Source: Astragalus membranaceus | Lineage: Eukaryota; Streptophyta; Magnoliopsida; Fabales; Fabaceae | Assembly: GCA_039519185.1 (NCBI GenBank) | Contig: CM076846.1 | Coordinates: 224,800,659 to 224,864,658 of the forward strand | DNA: 64,000 bases | Direction of reading: 5' to 3' | Shown: in pieces, positions 10,861 to 23,600 of the stretch | Numbering within the stretch: position 1 is the stretch's first letter | Layout: each line of letters begins with the position of its first letter | Made by a program: the position numbers and the translations under genes | The notes under the pieces: generated by a model | The model's input: only the letters and a program-made list of their open reading frames with translations | Told to the model about the DNA's origin: nothing | Databases searched by the model: none

Positions 10861-11536
10861 CTATTACTCGTTCTCTCAGAACCCTCGTTCTCTCACTCTC
10901 AACTCTCAACTCTCACCATCAACCCTCGTTCTCTCACTCAACTCACCCTCCTTCCTTCTCCCTCCGCCCTTCGTCCTCATCACCGTCGCCACTCACCTCC
11001 ACCACTCACCATTCACCACCGCCATAACCCTCACCTCCACCACTCTTCTTGTTCTGTTGCAGTCTCCATCGATCTCTCTCTTCTCCAACAAAAACCCTAA
11101 ATCGATTTGAAACCCTAAATCGATTTGAAGAACAGCAGAGTCTCCATTCCATCTATTTCTCTTCTCCAACAAAAACCCTAATCGATTTGAAGAACAGCTC
11201 GCACACTGCTTTTGTAAGGCCGCAACGACATTCTCGCCCCTTCTTCGCAAGCGAGGCAGCACGACAGCTTCCTTCCAGTTCCCATCAAGGTTTTTAGAAC
11301 AACTTCTTTCCTTATTCTCTTCGTTTTCGTTTGCTTGTTTAATAGTGTTCTCTTTTGCTTTTCGTTTTTGTTTTCTTGTTTTTACGACAACTTGAACATG
11401 TCTCATGCCTATTAGGGGTTTAATTGACCTTGAACATGCCCTGCTATCCTCATCGTCTTGTTGTGGAGGTAAAAGAAAAAATAGTTCAATGAAAACTGCA
11501 AATTACTTAACCTAACAATGTTTGTTACAAAAAATG
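10861..11536 (+). other. CT-rich leader-like segment of nested CACTA
   Basis: CT-rich sequence with repeats of AAAAACCCTAAATCGATTTG, followed by an intron-like AT-rich stretch. It resembles a 5' UTR or first intron of a plant gene and may be captured. The overlapping short frames on either strand show no domain. Confidence 0.35.
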
Positions 11537-11940
11537 AAGGTACCTGGAGAGCGAGTTTTGGGGTCGTATGCTCTTGATGATGTTAAAGAATATATACCTG
11601 TCTACTTGCCATCAACCTCTGAGGTAGACTCTTTCATTCTCCAAAATAAAAAATTGTGATTTCACATTTTGTTCCTTTTGTACATCATTTGCTATACGCC
11701 TATTTGTCTGGATACAATGGTATTTAATGCTTGCTTATGTAAATGATGGATGATTCCAGAAGCCAGAGAGGAATTTATTTTTATCAGTCCATGCAGAAGG
11801 AGCAACAAAGGTGACTCTGCAGTAGTTCGATTTCATGTATCTGACTTGAAAATACCAAACACTTACTTTAGTGGATAATGTTTTTCCTTTCAGGTCCTCC
11901 GTGTTCTTGATTCAAATTATCATATTTTTAATGAAATCTG
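11537..11940 (+). pseudogene. VPS13-like / calcium-dependent lipid-binding protein gene fragment
   Basis: Three exon-like blocks with plausible GT/AG borders: 11537-11623 (GERVLGSYALDDVKEYIPVY), 11760-11810 (KPERNLFLSVHAEGATK) and 11894-11940 (VLRVLDSNYHIFNEI, then a stop). The phase is kept across the joins. The peptides resemble the long plant VPS13-type lipid-transfer proteins, which act at membrane contact sites; this is a family-level recollection, not a search. Only about 60 codons of a multi-thousand-residue protein are present, so this is captured debris, not a gene. Confidence 0.5.
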
Positions 11941-12127
11941 AGGTATATATCTCTTCCTTTTTTCTTTTGATTTTTTTTCTTTCTGAAATCTGATTTTTAG
12001 TAAATTTTGAGCTGAATTAAAAAAAAAAAACTGTTCTGCTGCAAATTTAGAGATTTATGTGTAGATTGGTCAATATGCAAATTTAGGGAGGATGTGACAG
12101 GGAGCTTCTTGTTTTTATTGCGTGCAG

Positions 12128-12363
12128 GGAGCTTCTTGTTGATTTCTATTCCAGTTCTGGGAAGAGAAAACCCGACAACATAATTATCTTCAGGTTAGTT
12201 TTCTCTACAAGTTTGCTAGACTGATTAGCACTGATTTTCTACTGTTTTTCCTTTTCTGTGTTAACAAGGTTGCCTTTTCCTTTTTGCTGATGAATGAAGG
12301 GATGGAGTCATTGAATCCCAGTTTAATCAAGTCTTGAACATTGAGCTCAGTCAGATTATGGAG
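12128..12363 (+). pseudogene. AGO4-type Argonaute PIWI-domain fragment
   Basis: Two exons with conserved borders: 12128-12193 (ELLVDFYSSSGKRKPDNIII, ending FR) and 12301-12363 (DGVIESQFNQVLNIELSQIM). The donor GTTAGT and the acceptor before GGATGG are at the usual place for this exon pair in plant AGO genes. The sequence belongs to the PIWI domain and includes the FRDGVSESQF block (here DGVIESQF). Closest by memory to the AGO4/6/9 clade, the effectors of RNA-directed DNA methylation. It lies between the VPS13-like and bHLH fragments with no start or stop of its own. Confidence 0.8.
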
Positions 12364-12769
12364 GTTATTAAAATGTTTTATATATGATATGATTTGTTTT
12401 GTTGGTCATTAATCTTAAATTTTGTAATTTTAGGCTTGTAAGTTTTGGTCATTAATCTTAGATTTGTGAATGCTTGCATGCACATTCCAGCTCTCATGCC
12501 TAATTATGCTGTTTTGATGTAGTGCATCATGGTTAGTTGCTCAATCTTTTGGCATACAAATAGTTTCTAGTTAGTATGATAAAGTAGGTGTCTATCTGGT
12601 GGTACTATTTATTCAATGAATGAAATATATGAACTATTTATTAAAAAGTGCAGATGCACCTTTGCATAAATACTTTCTATTCCTTGTTCTCTATCTCCAT
12701 GATACTATCTCCATGATACTGATTAGCACTAGACTTTTTGTTTTGCTTGGCAGAATGAATGAATTGTAG

Positions 12770-12983
12770 GCTGAGAAGAAAGAGGTTCGTGATGAGAAAA
12801 ATAGGCTGAAGATAGACAAAGAAAACTTGGAGCAGCAAATCAAATTAACAAGTGTACAATCCAGCTTCCTCCCACAAGCTGATGCCTTTCATTGGTTACC
12901 CTGGAATGGCCATGTGGAAGTTTATGTCCCCTGCTGCAGTTGATACATCAAAGGATCATCTGCTTCGACCTCCCATTGCTTAA
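12770..12983 (+). pseudogene. bHLH transcription factor C-terminal fragment (ILR3/bHLH115 type)
   Basis: After an acceptor at 12768-12769 the frame reads AEKKEVRDEKNRLKIDKENL, the leucine-zipper part following the bHLH domain. It shifts frame near 12893 and resumes as MPFIGYPGMAMWKFMSP ... KDHLLRPPIA and a TAA stop at 12981-12983. This C-terminus is characteristic of group IVc bHLH proteins (ILR3/bHLH105, bHLH115, bHLH34, bHLH104), which control iron-deficiency responses. The basic region and first helices are missing. The frameshift and missing 5' exons make it non-functional as a transcription factor. Confidence 0.85.
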
Positions 12984-13829
12984 AAGTGGTTAGCAATAGC
13001 AATAGCAATAGCAATAGCAATAGCATCCACTTCTTTGTTGTATGTGTGCTTTGCTTGTATTATTATGTTTTTGTCCAAGTTATTTATTATGTTCCTATTG
13101 TTTTGTTTTCCTAAGTCACAGGCTGAATGTTTGCTCAAAAACTGGTTGATAATATATGTTTGTGTTATGCTGCTAGAATCTAAACTATAGTATGCATATG
13201 CTTTATGTCATGGTTACAAAGTATGTATGTATCAAGATTTAAATAAATTTGTGTTTTGATTCTTTGCTGAAGTGTTTTCTTTTCGACTTAAATATGTTTT
13301 TAGTCTTCCATAATAGAGGAGAATCAACAGTTGGAAATTCAGTGGAAGGAATGACTGGAGAGAATGTAGGACTCTCCACTTGTGTTCCAAACAAAGGACT
13401 TGGTGCTTTAGGAGATTCTGAAGGTGAAGTAATAGATTCTTCTGGAGCTGAAGAGGGAATGATTGAAACCAATGGAGAATCTTCAAGTGAAGGTGATGCA
13501 GCTGGTGAGTCGGAAGAAATTGTACTAGCAAGAGTGTCTATTTCAACTTTCATTCCTTGACTACAATGTCCTATTGTTCCCTCTAAATGTTGAAGAAGTA
13601 CATCAAAAGATATTCATTTGATATTATAGTATTGTTTAATTATTTTGTAGCATCTACTGTATTATTTTGTTCAGATCCTTGATATTATAGTATTGTTTAA
13701 TTTATTCGGATCCTTTTTTGTTCTTGTTTTTCAAACAACGGTATTCATTTTGTTCTTGAATGTTCAGGTTACTATTTGTTAGATCTAGCTGTTGAAATTT
13801 TTTTTTTTTAAAAAAAAGTTAGTTTTAAC
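12984..13829 (-). other. 3' part of nested CACTA interior, Ser/Pro-rich frame
   Basis: 12984-13230 looks like the 3' UTR of the bHLH gene, with a short AGCAAT repeat at about 12993-13024. A minus-strand frame at 13239-13553 encodes 104 residues rich in Ser, Pro and Glu (SPSLEDSPLVSIIPSSAPEE), reminiscent of arabinogalactan-type or anther-expressed wall proteins. No signal peptide is visible, and the opposite strand is also open, so this may be a fourth captured piece or chance. Confidence 0.3.
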
Positions 13830-14093
13830 ATCGGTTCCCATCAGGACCTGATGCGAAAAGTACTTTTCGCATCAGGTGGTTCTGAAAATCCGATGCCAAA
13901 AAGGTGTTAAAATCTAATTAAAAGGGACTTTTGGCATCGGGTGGTAATACAACTGATGCGAAAAATACTTTTCGCATCAGGTCTGTACCTGATGCAAAAG
14001 GTGCGTACTTTTAACATCGCCTGAATCTATAACGGACACGGAACTGATGCGAAAAGTCATTTTTAACCGATGCGAAAAGCCTAAATTGTAGTA
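13830..14093. repeat. Right subterminal repeats of nested CACTA
   Basis: Repeated CTGATGCGAAAAGTACTTTT and GCATCAGG-type motifs in alternating orientation up to AAATTGTAGT. Confidence 0.7.
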
Positions 14094-15160
14094 GTAAGAG
14101 CTGAACAAAGAAATCAACCATGGCCGATTTGCGTGATAAGAAAATTAAACCAAAGAAAAAGAAACCATCAGCACCTATAAAGTGAACAACCTTCTAACCA
14201 CACCAGAACCAACTACGCCAACAATAAAGACCAACACCTACTGGACAGCAATCTTATTCAGTAGAAAAGTACACCAGCAACCAACAAACATATAACAGAG
14301 CTGATTGTGTCCTTCATTATTTAATTAGATGCTCTGAAATCCACCAGCAACACTCCTATTAAAGTAGATGCTCTGAAATCCAAACCTCAATTCTCCTATC
14401 AGTGGCTTTTTACCATACTTGATTCTTAATGATCCTTCCAGACTAACCTTATTTTTCTTGTCCTTCAAACCAGACAGCATCTGCACATCAGAAAAAGTTT
14501 TATAAATGTGGAATCTTTGCTAATAAAAAAAATGTAAAATTTTTAAAAAAAGTAAAAAAGAAAATATCTTTTTCATTTTATCTTCATGGATAAGAATGTA
14601 TTAAAAGAGGAAAAAAACACGCTTCTTGTACCATATTAACATTAAAGTCTACAATAGTGTGACAAACCGTCCTGTTTGGAATCTCCTTGAGACTTCCTTC
14701 AGTAGCATCAAAGCATGTATGCACAGAGCCGCAGCCTACTAATAAACACACAATACAAGACGTGATTTATTATATAGACTGCATATATTCTAACAACTTA
14801 TAACATGAATGAAAAAACAATGCAAAAGAATAAGATAGACAGACCAGAAGTCTCCCAGCTCATGAGAAGGAAGCAAAAAAGAACCAGTGTGAGGACAATG
14901 GTAGTTCCCTACAAATATAGAATTATAAACTACCAAAATCAGTCATTTTAGACATTTTTACACATAAGAAACTGCTACATAAACCAATAAACTAAAATCG
15001 AACTATCAAATTTAGAGGCTACAAGGGTGCAACTAAGGATGAAGAAGAAAATACTAAGGATGAAGAAGAAAATACCTCTATTGTTTTGCAACCAATGAAT
15101 ATCCATCCAATGTGGAAAAAGAATGTGCTTCTTGAATGTTTAGCCCAACTTGGTCCCTGT
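14094..15160 (-). other. Exon-like gene fragments of unknown origin inside the CACTA
   Basis: Minus-strand reading gives three exon-like stretches: near 14940-14870 (TTIVLTLVLFCFLLMSWE, hydrophobic), 14770-14640 (GCGSVHTCFDATEGSLKEIP) and 14490-14335 (MLSGLKDKKNKVSLEG, after a CTGATGTGCAG acceptor). I do not recognise the gene. The right half (14657-15160) is repeated at 26178-26681. The last five bases, CCTGT, are the target site of the LARD. Confidence 0.35.
14657..15160. repeat. Segment duplicated at 26178-26681 (left copy)
   Basis: 504 bases read identically, or nearly so, in both places and in both cases run directly into a LARD LTR. Confidence 0.9.
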
Positions 15161-17662
15161 TGTCATACCCTAATTTTGTCCGGCTAATTTAAAGTTTCTA
15201 GAAAATCCAAAATATTGTTTTTATCGTTTATGTGTGTCGTTCCCAGTCATGTATAGGCATGTTACTTCTCATTGGTGCGTGTATGCTATTGTTAATAATG
15301 TACACATTTTAGTCCCCGTTGCGGATAGGCGTTCGCGTATTGTTGTGTACGAGTGTTTATTTTAGTACGCAAATTCGCGTATTCTCGTTGTAGGCGCGCG
15401 CTCGCATCTCGTCGTGTACGTTTGTTTTTCGTCGTTGTTATCGGTTTAATTTTGTTCTAAAAATCTAATAAAAATCAGATTGTGAATAAATACTTTTTAT
15501 AATCAGTTTTTTTTACAAAGTCAACTTTAGTACACATGTATAGACAAAAAATAAATACAAAATAGTACAAAAATTAATTAAAAGCAAAAGTACAAAAAAA
15601 ATAAAATCAAAATAAAATGAAGGGATTAGCAGCCAGCCCCTGCTTTTATGTTTTGAGAATGAAAACAAGTCTTCTTTCTTCTTGTTCTCCCCTTTTTCCT
15701 TTTTTGCTCCAACAAGACAGCTTGCACTACCCTGCTGCTCCTCCTCTGCTCCACTACCTCTGATTTTCCTGCAAACCATAACAGCCAATTTGTCTCAATA
15801 GATTACTGGACTCTATAAAAAAACTGAAGAAACAGAATAAGGGGGGACGCACAAAAAACACAGGCTCACAGTCACTGAGAACAAACACACAATACCCATT
15901 CAAAATGAAAAAAAACAGAGAATGAAAAAGGGGAATCTGAGAAAACATACAAATGAGAGAGGAGAGGGGCGAGAACCACTGAACCTCCACCACCACCGTG
16001 AACCGCCCCAACAGAACCACCACAGTACACTATCCAAACCATCACAGTAGCCACCCACCTTCTTCATCTCACCGACCCAACACAGCCACCGAAACCCCAC
16101 CACCACCGTCGCCTCACCGCCGCCGTCGACCACCAAACAACCACCCTTCACCGTTCGCCCTCCTCACGCACCACCACCAAATCCCCTCCACCGTAAACCA
16201 CCAACTCGCGGCCAAACTCCCCTCCAAACGAATCACGCCACCACTGTCGCCACGAGCTAAAAGTACCGTCGCCCAAACGCTGCCACCCACAGTCGATTCC
16301 CCCTCTGGCGAACAGAACGGCGGTGGTTGGTGTACCACCACCGGTCATCGCTCCACGCGGTCCCCTCCCGCGAAGCTCTCCACGTCGCGCGCGCTCCGCT
16401 CCGATACCGTCACCATCTCCCTCCCTGCCACCGTCGACCACCTCGTCGCTGTCGTGTCCGCTCTCTCCCCCTCCATCCATCGCGAACTGTCAGCCACCCT
16501 CCTCCCTCTCTGTCGCGTTTTCTCTCTTTTTCTCTTCCTTGTTCGCAAATTCCTTTCTCTCTCCCTCAATGATGTGTGTGCGGCGCTGAGAAGGGGGGAG
16601 TTGGGGATTAGGGTTCATCTCAACAGATATCATATATATTTATATTTAAGTTATTTGTTTTCTTTATTTTAAACGGTTTCCTACTTACACCCCCTGCTTT
16701 CCATAATAAAACTCTCATTCTTGAGCCCAATTTCGTGGGCTAGGTGTTTGGAAACCAAATAAAACAAATCCTGAATCGGTTTCTGTTGTTCGCACCCCCT
16801 TCATTTGCTACGTAGACCCTCCCTGGGAAGCCCAGTTTTCGTGGGCCGTCGAACACGGTATAGGAACTAGGCTGTTTAATATTTACAACCCCAGTTTTAA
16901 AATACAGCCCCTGTGGCTAATCACACCTGATTTTACTACTGCGCCCCTTGTTTCTCTTTTTTTTTAGAATGCCTTTTCCATAAATAAACGATTTTCTTTC
17001 ACAGACATTTTTTTCCAAGTAACGAATAAATGTTTTCCCAAACATAAAAAATGGTTTGTTACTATTGGTCACTCTGAGCGTAGCTTGTTTGCCCGTTGAT
17101 AACAGCTTTAGTTTTCAGACGACCTATGAGTGACGACCACTCTGAGTTTTGCTTGCTTGGTCGTCACGAGTACATCTCCCAATTTCAAAAATAAATAAAA
17201 AACACCAACACACAAATTTTTTCTAACCAAGAACTACGTGCGATTTGATTCTCTACCAGAAGATACGTAGGACCAGAGGGCGGCCGACCTCTGTCAATTG
17301 CACTAATAAAAAACCCTTTTTTTTCCTTTAAATTCATTTCTCTCATTTTTCTCAAAAAGTACAAAAAATAACTAACCGTTTAGTGAGTCCTTTTTAGTAT
17401 TATTATAAGGGTAAAAACATTATTTTTGAATTAATAAATGTTTGCACATTTAGTTAAAAGGTAACCTTCCTTAGGAAGGATGTCGTAGGGTGCTAATACC
17501 TTCCCTACGCATAATCGACTCCCGAGCCTAAACCTGGTCCGCGGAACCCCCTTTATCCACCCAATAGGGATTTTCCAATGTTTGCCCTTAAACTAAACTT
17601 TGGTGGCGGCTTCATTTCAAGAATTTCGAAGAATCCCTCCTCCGGATTTTTCGGTCGCTACA
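15161..17662 (+). repeat. LARD 5' LTR
   Basis: TGTCATACCC ... CGGTCGCTACA, 2502 bp. It contains a GC-rich centre (about 15990-16600) with an open 224-codon frame that shows no domain. By reading, I noticed about three substitutions and one 2-base indel against 26682-29185. Confidence 0.9.
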
Positions 17663-17664
17663 GC

Positions 17665-17682
17665 TGGCGACTTCACTGGGGA
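17665..17682 (+). other. Primer binding site, tRNA-Arg type
   Basis: TGGCGACTTCACTGGGGA follows the LTR end CTACA by two bases. This is the primer site of Ogre/Tat-like plant Gypsy elements. Confidence 0.8.
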
Positions 17683-20600
17683 CAATTAAGAGAGTCAAGC
17701 CAAATTAACTAAATGTGTAAGTATTTGTTAATTTTATTAATACTTTGTTTTTACCCATATTCTTATATTATTTATTTATTAGCATTTTTTTTTATTGAAC
17801 CTTAGGGTAGACGACTTTTTTTTTTTTGTTATTATTGTTGTACATCTTGTCCAGTTTGGTTAGTTTAGGTATTTTGCTCTCATCACACACCTCACTTACA
17901 CATTTGCACACACCTTTGAGTGGGGCCCTATACCCGGGTCTGCAAATAACCTAGGACGAGTGGAGATTATTAGTGACAGTCATTCTGGATTTTATCTGTC
18001 TGACTCTCATGAAAGTCTCAACCAGAGCACGCTCTTTCATGGTATCCCACACCAGGTAGCTCGCTATCGTTGTGGATCATATCATGAAGGGGATTTTAGC
18101 TCTGGAGACCTTTGTGAGGAAGTGAATAGAGCCACCTGAGAGATTGATCACATAAGTGACCCTAGATCATGTTGAAAATCCCAATTTAGACATGACCCAC
18201 CTAGGAAACAGGGGCACTATACTTACCCTCTCTATCAATCTGGTTAGTTTTTTCTCCAAAATTAAAATCACTCAAAAAAATTTCATGCTCCCTTCATTTG
18301 CATGCATACGAGACGACATCATTCCTTTCATTCATCATACAAAAAAATTATCATAAAATAAGATCATTTTTTTCATCATATGCATTTCCCTACCGTACCA
18401 TTCATCATATATTCATAATTCATAAATATCGAGAAAAAACCATCAAATAGTGTAGGCATCTTGTCATTTGCAACATCATTATTACAAATTGCATGAGACA
18501 TTCTATAACATTTCGCTCATATTGTCATCATAGTTCAAATGCACAATTTCTCCATACATGCATCATTTCTCCATACATGCATCATTTTATCCTAGTCGCA
18601 TCATCTCTCATACTCATACATCGCATTGTTATTATAAAAATTTATTTTTTAATGCGTCATCTTCATGCATCGTAAAAAACAAGGACAAAAGTCATTTATT
18701 CCTATCCATCTCAAATGCATCAGTCATTCAACATGCGTCAAAACAAAAATTATAAATTTCTTCATTATTGCATCATTCATCACCCAATAGCATTTTGTTA
18801 GCTTTTTATTTTAGTTGAAGCAAAAAAAAAGGGGGATAAACCATCACGCATTTCATTCATCTCCATTGTTGCTCATGTACAACAAACGTCCATATGTTCA
18901 TGCATTATACTTTATTCAAAGAAAACACAAAAAAAAAAATCACCATTCATTCATACTAAAATCACTCTTCCATAAGCATTTCATTGTTATTGCACTATCA
19001 TGCATCGCGAAGGTATCATTTTTTTTCAAAATTGTATTCATCTCGCATATCCGTACACCAAAAGAATATTACCCCCATATTATATAAAGGTTATGTTCAT
19101 TACTCTTTTCCACGCATTAAAAAAAAAGGTCGCTGCGAGTGTCATGCATTTTGTTTCCTCGCACACAAAAAAAGGCAATAGCATCATAGGCAGTGACATT
19201 CGTTCATAATCATTCAAAGTCATGATCACACAGTGTAGGTACCACATCATTCATAAAGTCTTGAATTACATAAAAAAAAACATAACATTCATACATCATT
19301 TCCCTCATGTTGTCATCCTAGTTTAAATGCAGCAATTCCATATTCATGTGTCATTTCCCAAATAAAACAAAAAAATCATTTCATTATATTTGAATCATTC
19401 GTCATCCAATAAATCAAAAATAAGAGTCTGCACGCATGTTGCACTGCCTCTTGAAAAAATAAAAATAATTGCATTAGGATCAAACATTTATTTCTTCATG
19501 CATACATGCATTCGCATTTTTCATACATGTCTATCATCATGGGCATTATATTTTGCTAGAAAATAAAAAAATCATCATAGAACGAGTCACTTGTTTTCAT
19601 ATACATCTCGTTCTCATGGTACTAACATGCATATCATCCTCCAACTTTCATCATCTTGCATACTCAAAGATATACTATATTCGTTACTCCTCTTCATGTA
19701 TAGAAAAATAAAAAATGCATTAGTCATCTGACATGCAAAATAAAAGAAAAATAATAAAATGATGCCACTTCCTTGCATTATTCATCATCATATTGCATTG
19801 CGTCCGAAAAATCATTTCGGATAGTCAATCTTTTCAAGCGATCATTCATTCACATTCCTCGCATCTGCATCAGGCAACATTATTCGTTCACTCATACATT
19901 GCATTTTTCTTTCTTTTCGCGAAAAAGAAAAGAATAAAAAACATGATCACAATTAAAAAAATTGTGATTGAATATCTCATTTAGCATGCATTTCCATCAT
20001 CAAATAATATAGGCATTTCATCATTTGCAACATCATGAAATGCATAGCATTCACGCACCTTTTCACTCATCCAAAAAACTGTTGTTTCATTAAATCATCC
20101 ATACGCCATTTCATCCACACATCGTTTATATACCGTTTCAACATGCAAAAATTACGTCATCATTTTCGCATCATTCATAGATACGTATTTAGCATTTCAT
20201 TCTGATACAGGAAAGAGGCTCTGCATCGGTCACGTGCCGCATTGTCTCCAAAAATCATTTAGAATAACTGACCTTTCCAAGTGATCATTCATGCATGCAT
20301 TTCATGCATTCGCATCTGCATTTTCGTCATTTTTCACCATGTGTTCCTTCATGCATTAGCACACAAGGTGCGTTTAACTTGATTATTCTTGTTGCATGAG
20401 CATAGTTAGTCTTTCAACTAGAAAATAAAAAAATTATCATGCATTCATAACAGAATACGGTCATCGTTTTCATTATCATGGTACCAACATGCATCTCATC
20501 ATCTAGAAAATAACAAAATATCATATTTTTTATTTTACTTCATCTTGCATAAGCCACACGTCAAAAATGAGAAAATAATATCACCTTGATATTATAAAAA

Positions 20601-23600
20601 AAAAATTTACATTCATTCATTATTTCATTACTCCTCTTCATGCATCATGAAGAAACAAAAACAAAAGTCATTCATTCTCATGCATCTCAAAAACAGTTCC
20701 TTCATGCGTCTTAAAGAACAAAAACAAAAGTCATTTATTCCTCTCACATCCATCTCAAGGGCGTTAATCCTCTCACATGCATTAAAACAAAATTAGGATT
20801 TGCTTCATTTTCTTCTATTCTTGCATTGTTCGTCATTCAATAGTTTTTTTTGTTGTTGTTTTGTTAGCCTCTCACTCTAGTTGAAGTTTAAAAAATAAAA
20901 AAATAAAAATCACACACTTGCTTAAGGTATCATTATGCATTCCATTCACCTGCATCATTGTCTGTGTACAACATCCATATGTTCAGGCATTCTGCTTTAT
21001 TCAAATAATTTTTCCAAAAAATAAAAAAAATGAAACTCATAAGATCTTTTTTTTGACACACTGTTTGATGAGAAACGATGCCTTCTTGAAAATATATTCG
21101 AATTGATTCCTCTTCCTTGGAAAATGTTGTCACACCCTAACTTGATTCACCGACATCAAGTCCTCCACCCTTCACTCCATATACATCCTACTCATACCCA
21201 CCACATTCATGGAAACCACCTACCCACTTAACCCTTCAATGGAATTCACCAATAACTCATTCACCATCATGGTCACTACAATATTGACCGTATCGTCCTC
21301 AAACCCCTGCTCCCATAGGCTTGACCCTTAGCCACCGCACTCCCCACCAAGGGCATCAGCCAACATATATCTCACCCCCGTGATAAGAAGCTTAAATGTC
21401 TATTTTGTTAACTTGTGTGGTTTTAGCAATTAAAATTGTTCTATCTTAACCGATGTCAACTCTCTATGAAGCATTTGCAAAATAAATTAGCATGACATGT
21501 GTGCGTACTCTTGTTTGAGTCAATTATACTATCCTCGTCTTTCCTTCATTTTCAAAACCAATTCCAACCATTCATGAAAGACCCAGTCCCCACAAGAGTA
21601 TTTCATTCGCTTTCCCCCAGTGATGAAATTTCACGAATAGCACTTTGTATGCTCCATACCGGGGCAGAGTAATGGTCACTAAGATTTGCTGTCGGCATTC
21701 CAAACACTCGTGCAAGTCCTTTGAGTAAAAAAAAAACAGAAAAAGGAAATCCAAAAAGGAAAAGCCCGTTAGGTTGAAAACTCATAAGAGCAACCCAAGC
21801 AAAAATTAGGGCATGAAAAGAGAAAAATAAAGAAAAGCAAATATATTAAAATGAAGTTTTGTCCCATAGCTACAATTTCAAGAAAATAAGCAATCATGAT
21901 TTGAATTGGAGTTTGGCCATTTTCCTATATCCAAAAATCCAAAAAAAAGAGAAATGCCCTTTGCTACCCACCTCAAGCCAAAAAAATCAAAAATCTTTCA
22001 AACACCTTAGACAAGGATCAATCCCATATCTAACAGCTCGCTCAGCTCGAAAGAAAAAAGAAAAATCACAAAAAGTGAAATTAAAAAAAAGAGGATCGAA
22101 AAATCCTGAAAACCAAAAAAGTAGAATTTGTGAGCTGACACTTCACACCATCGAGCATATAAAAGATCATTGTCTAAAATAAACCCTCAAACACTTCCTT
22201 TGGCCTAAGCGTCCTATCCTCCATAAACCCTCAAATGCGCTACAACCCTAAAACAGGTTCATTCTACCATGAAGCGCATAAAAGATTCTTTGTCTCAACC
22301 AACCCCGAACACTCTCAGGAGCAAAGTAATCATTTCCTTCATGAATCATTCGCCATTAGCCATATTACAATCCTAAGGCCTATTCTGATCAGTGATTGGT
22401 TGCTTCCATTTTTCTCAAACCTTATACTATAGGACAAAATAATCAGAATAATTTATTTGCTCAAAAAAAACAAAGAGAAAAATATTATTACACAAAAAAT
22501 AAAAAAAATAAACTTAAAAGGGCTTGCACGCTCGAAGTTCATCAAGAGAAGATAACAGTGATCATCAACAAAGTGAATTTTCATCGAACCAAAAACTCTT
22601 GACTGTCTTAGCTTGTGGAATCCTTCCCAAGGAAAACCACAAATCCCTACTAAGGCAGTTACTTGACTTACCATCTCTGAATGGGACAATACCCCACCCT
22701 CCATTCCACTCAAACTCAGGGAGATTTTTTTTAGCATCCCCAAAATACCCTCATCTTCCATCCCGTTCATATACTACACTCATGTAGCCGTACCAGACCA
22801 ATTTCCAAACCATTATTCTAACTTTACACCCTGTCACAATCCCACTCGAGATGGGGCAATCTGCACCTTTCATGGATTGGGGCAACCTTGTCCTCTTGTA
22901 GACCGGGGCATCATATCCCTCGGCCCGAAAGAATCCTTTTGCCTCCCATTCCATTCATTCCTAGTCACTTGTCACCCTCAATACCAGCATATTTCCCAAT
23001 CCCTCAATCAGTCCATATCCTTAGTTGTCATCGTCTTCCCTAGACAAAGGCAGATTGTTTCACTCCCCATTATTTGAAGTCAAAATTGGGGCAGTCAAAC
23101 ATTTTTACCTTGGGGCAAGCTTATCTCTCATAAGCTTGAGCCAATGAACCTCATCCTCCACTCCACTCATGTGTCACACTTGACTATACCCTACATTTCT
23201 TGAAACCCTGAGTCAACTGGCACATTCATTTGCATTCGCACTGTTTTGCATATTTATTAAGCAAATGCTTCAAAGAGAGAGACACACAATAATGACAATC
23301 CCTTTAAGTTAACATCTTAGACTTGAAAGCTTAGCCATCATGGGTCATCATAATCAAATGAGAACCCATCCGCAAATACACATCTTGATCTCTAGAAAGG
23401 GCACTAATACATTGCTGCAAGCCACACTTTTCAAGATGGCAATCTTGAGCTTACCAGAGTTCAAGTCCAAGCCATCAAAAATCTTTCTTCCAAGGAACGA
23501 TCAATTCAAAATGTTCAGCTCTCTGTTTCCAGCATCAAAAGTTTCGTTTCACATCAAACATTTTTGCATCCTTACAAAAACAAAAAATGTTGTTACCAAC

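Larger units (their letters stand above)
10595..14093. mobile_element. Nested CACTA-like element carrying host gene fragments (Pack-CACTA)
   Basis: The left end reads ACTAGTGCAAAAATCAC and the right end, reversed, ACTACAATTTAGGCTTTTCG. Both resemble degenerate plant CACTA termini. Subterminal arrays of GCATCGGTTG (left) and GCATCAGG/GCATCGGT (right) face each other. Between them lie exon pieces, with intron borders, of three different plant genes on the plus strand. Exact ends and target duplication are unclear because the termini are eroded. Alternative: two solo ends that happen to bracket pseudogene DNA. Confidence 0.65.
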
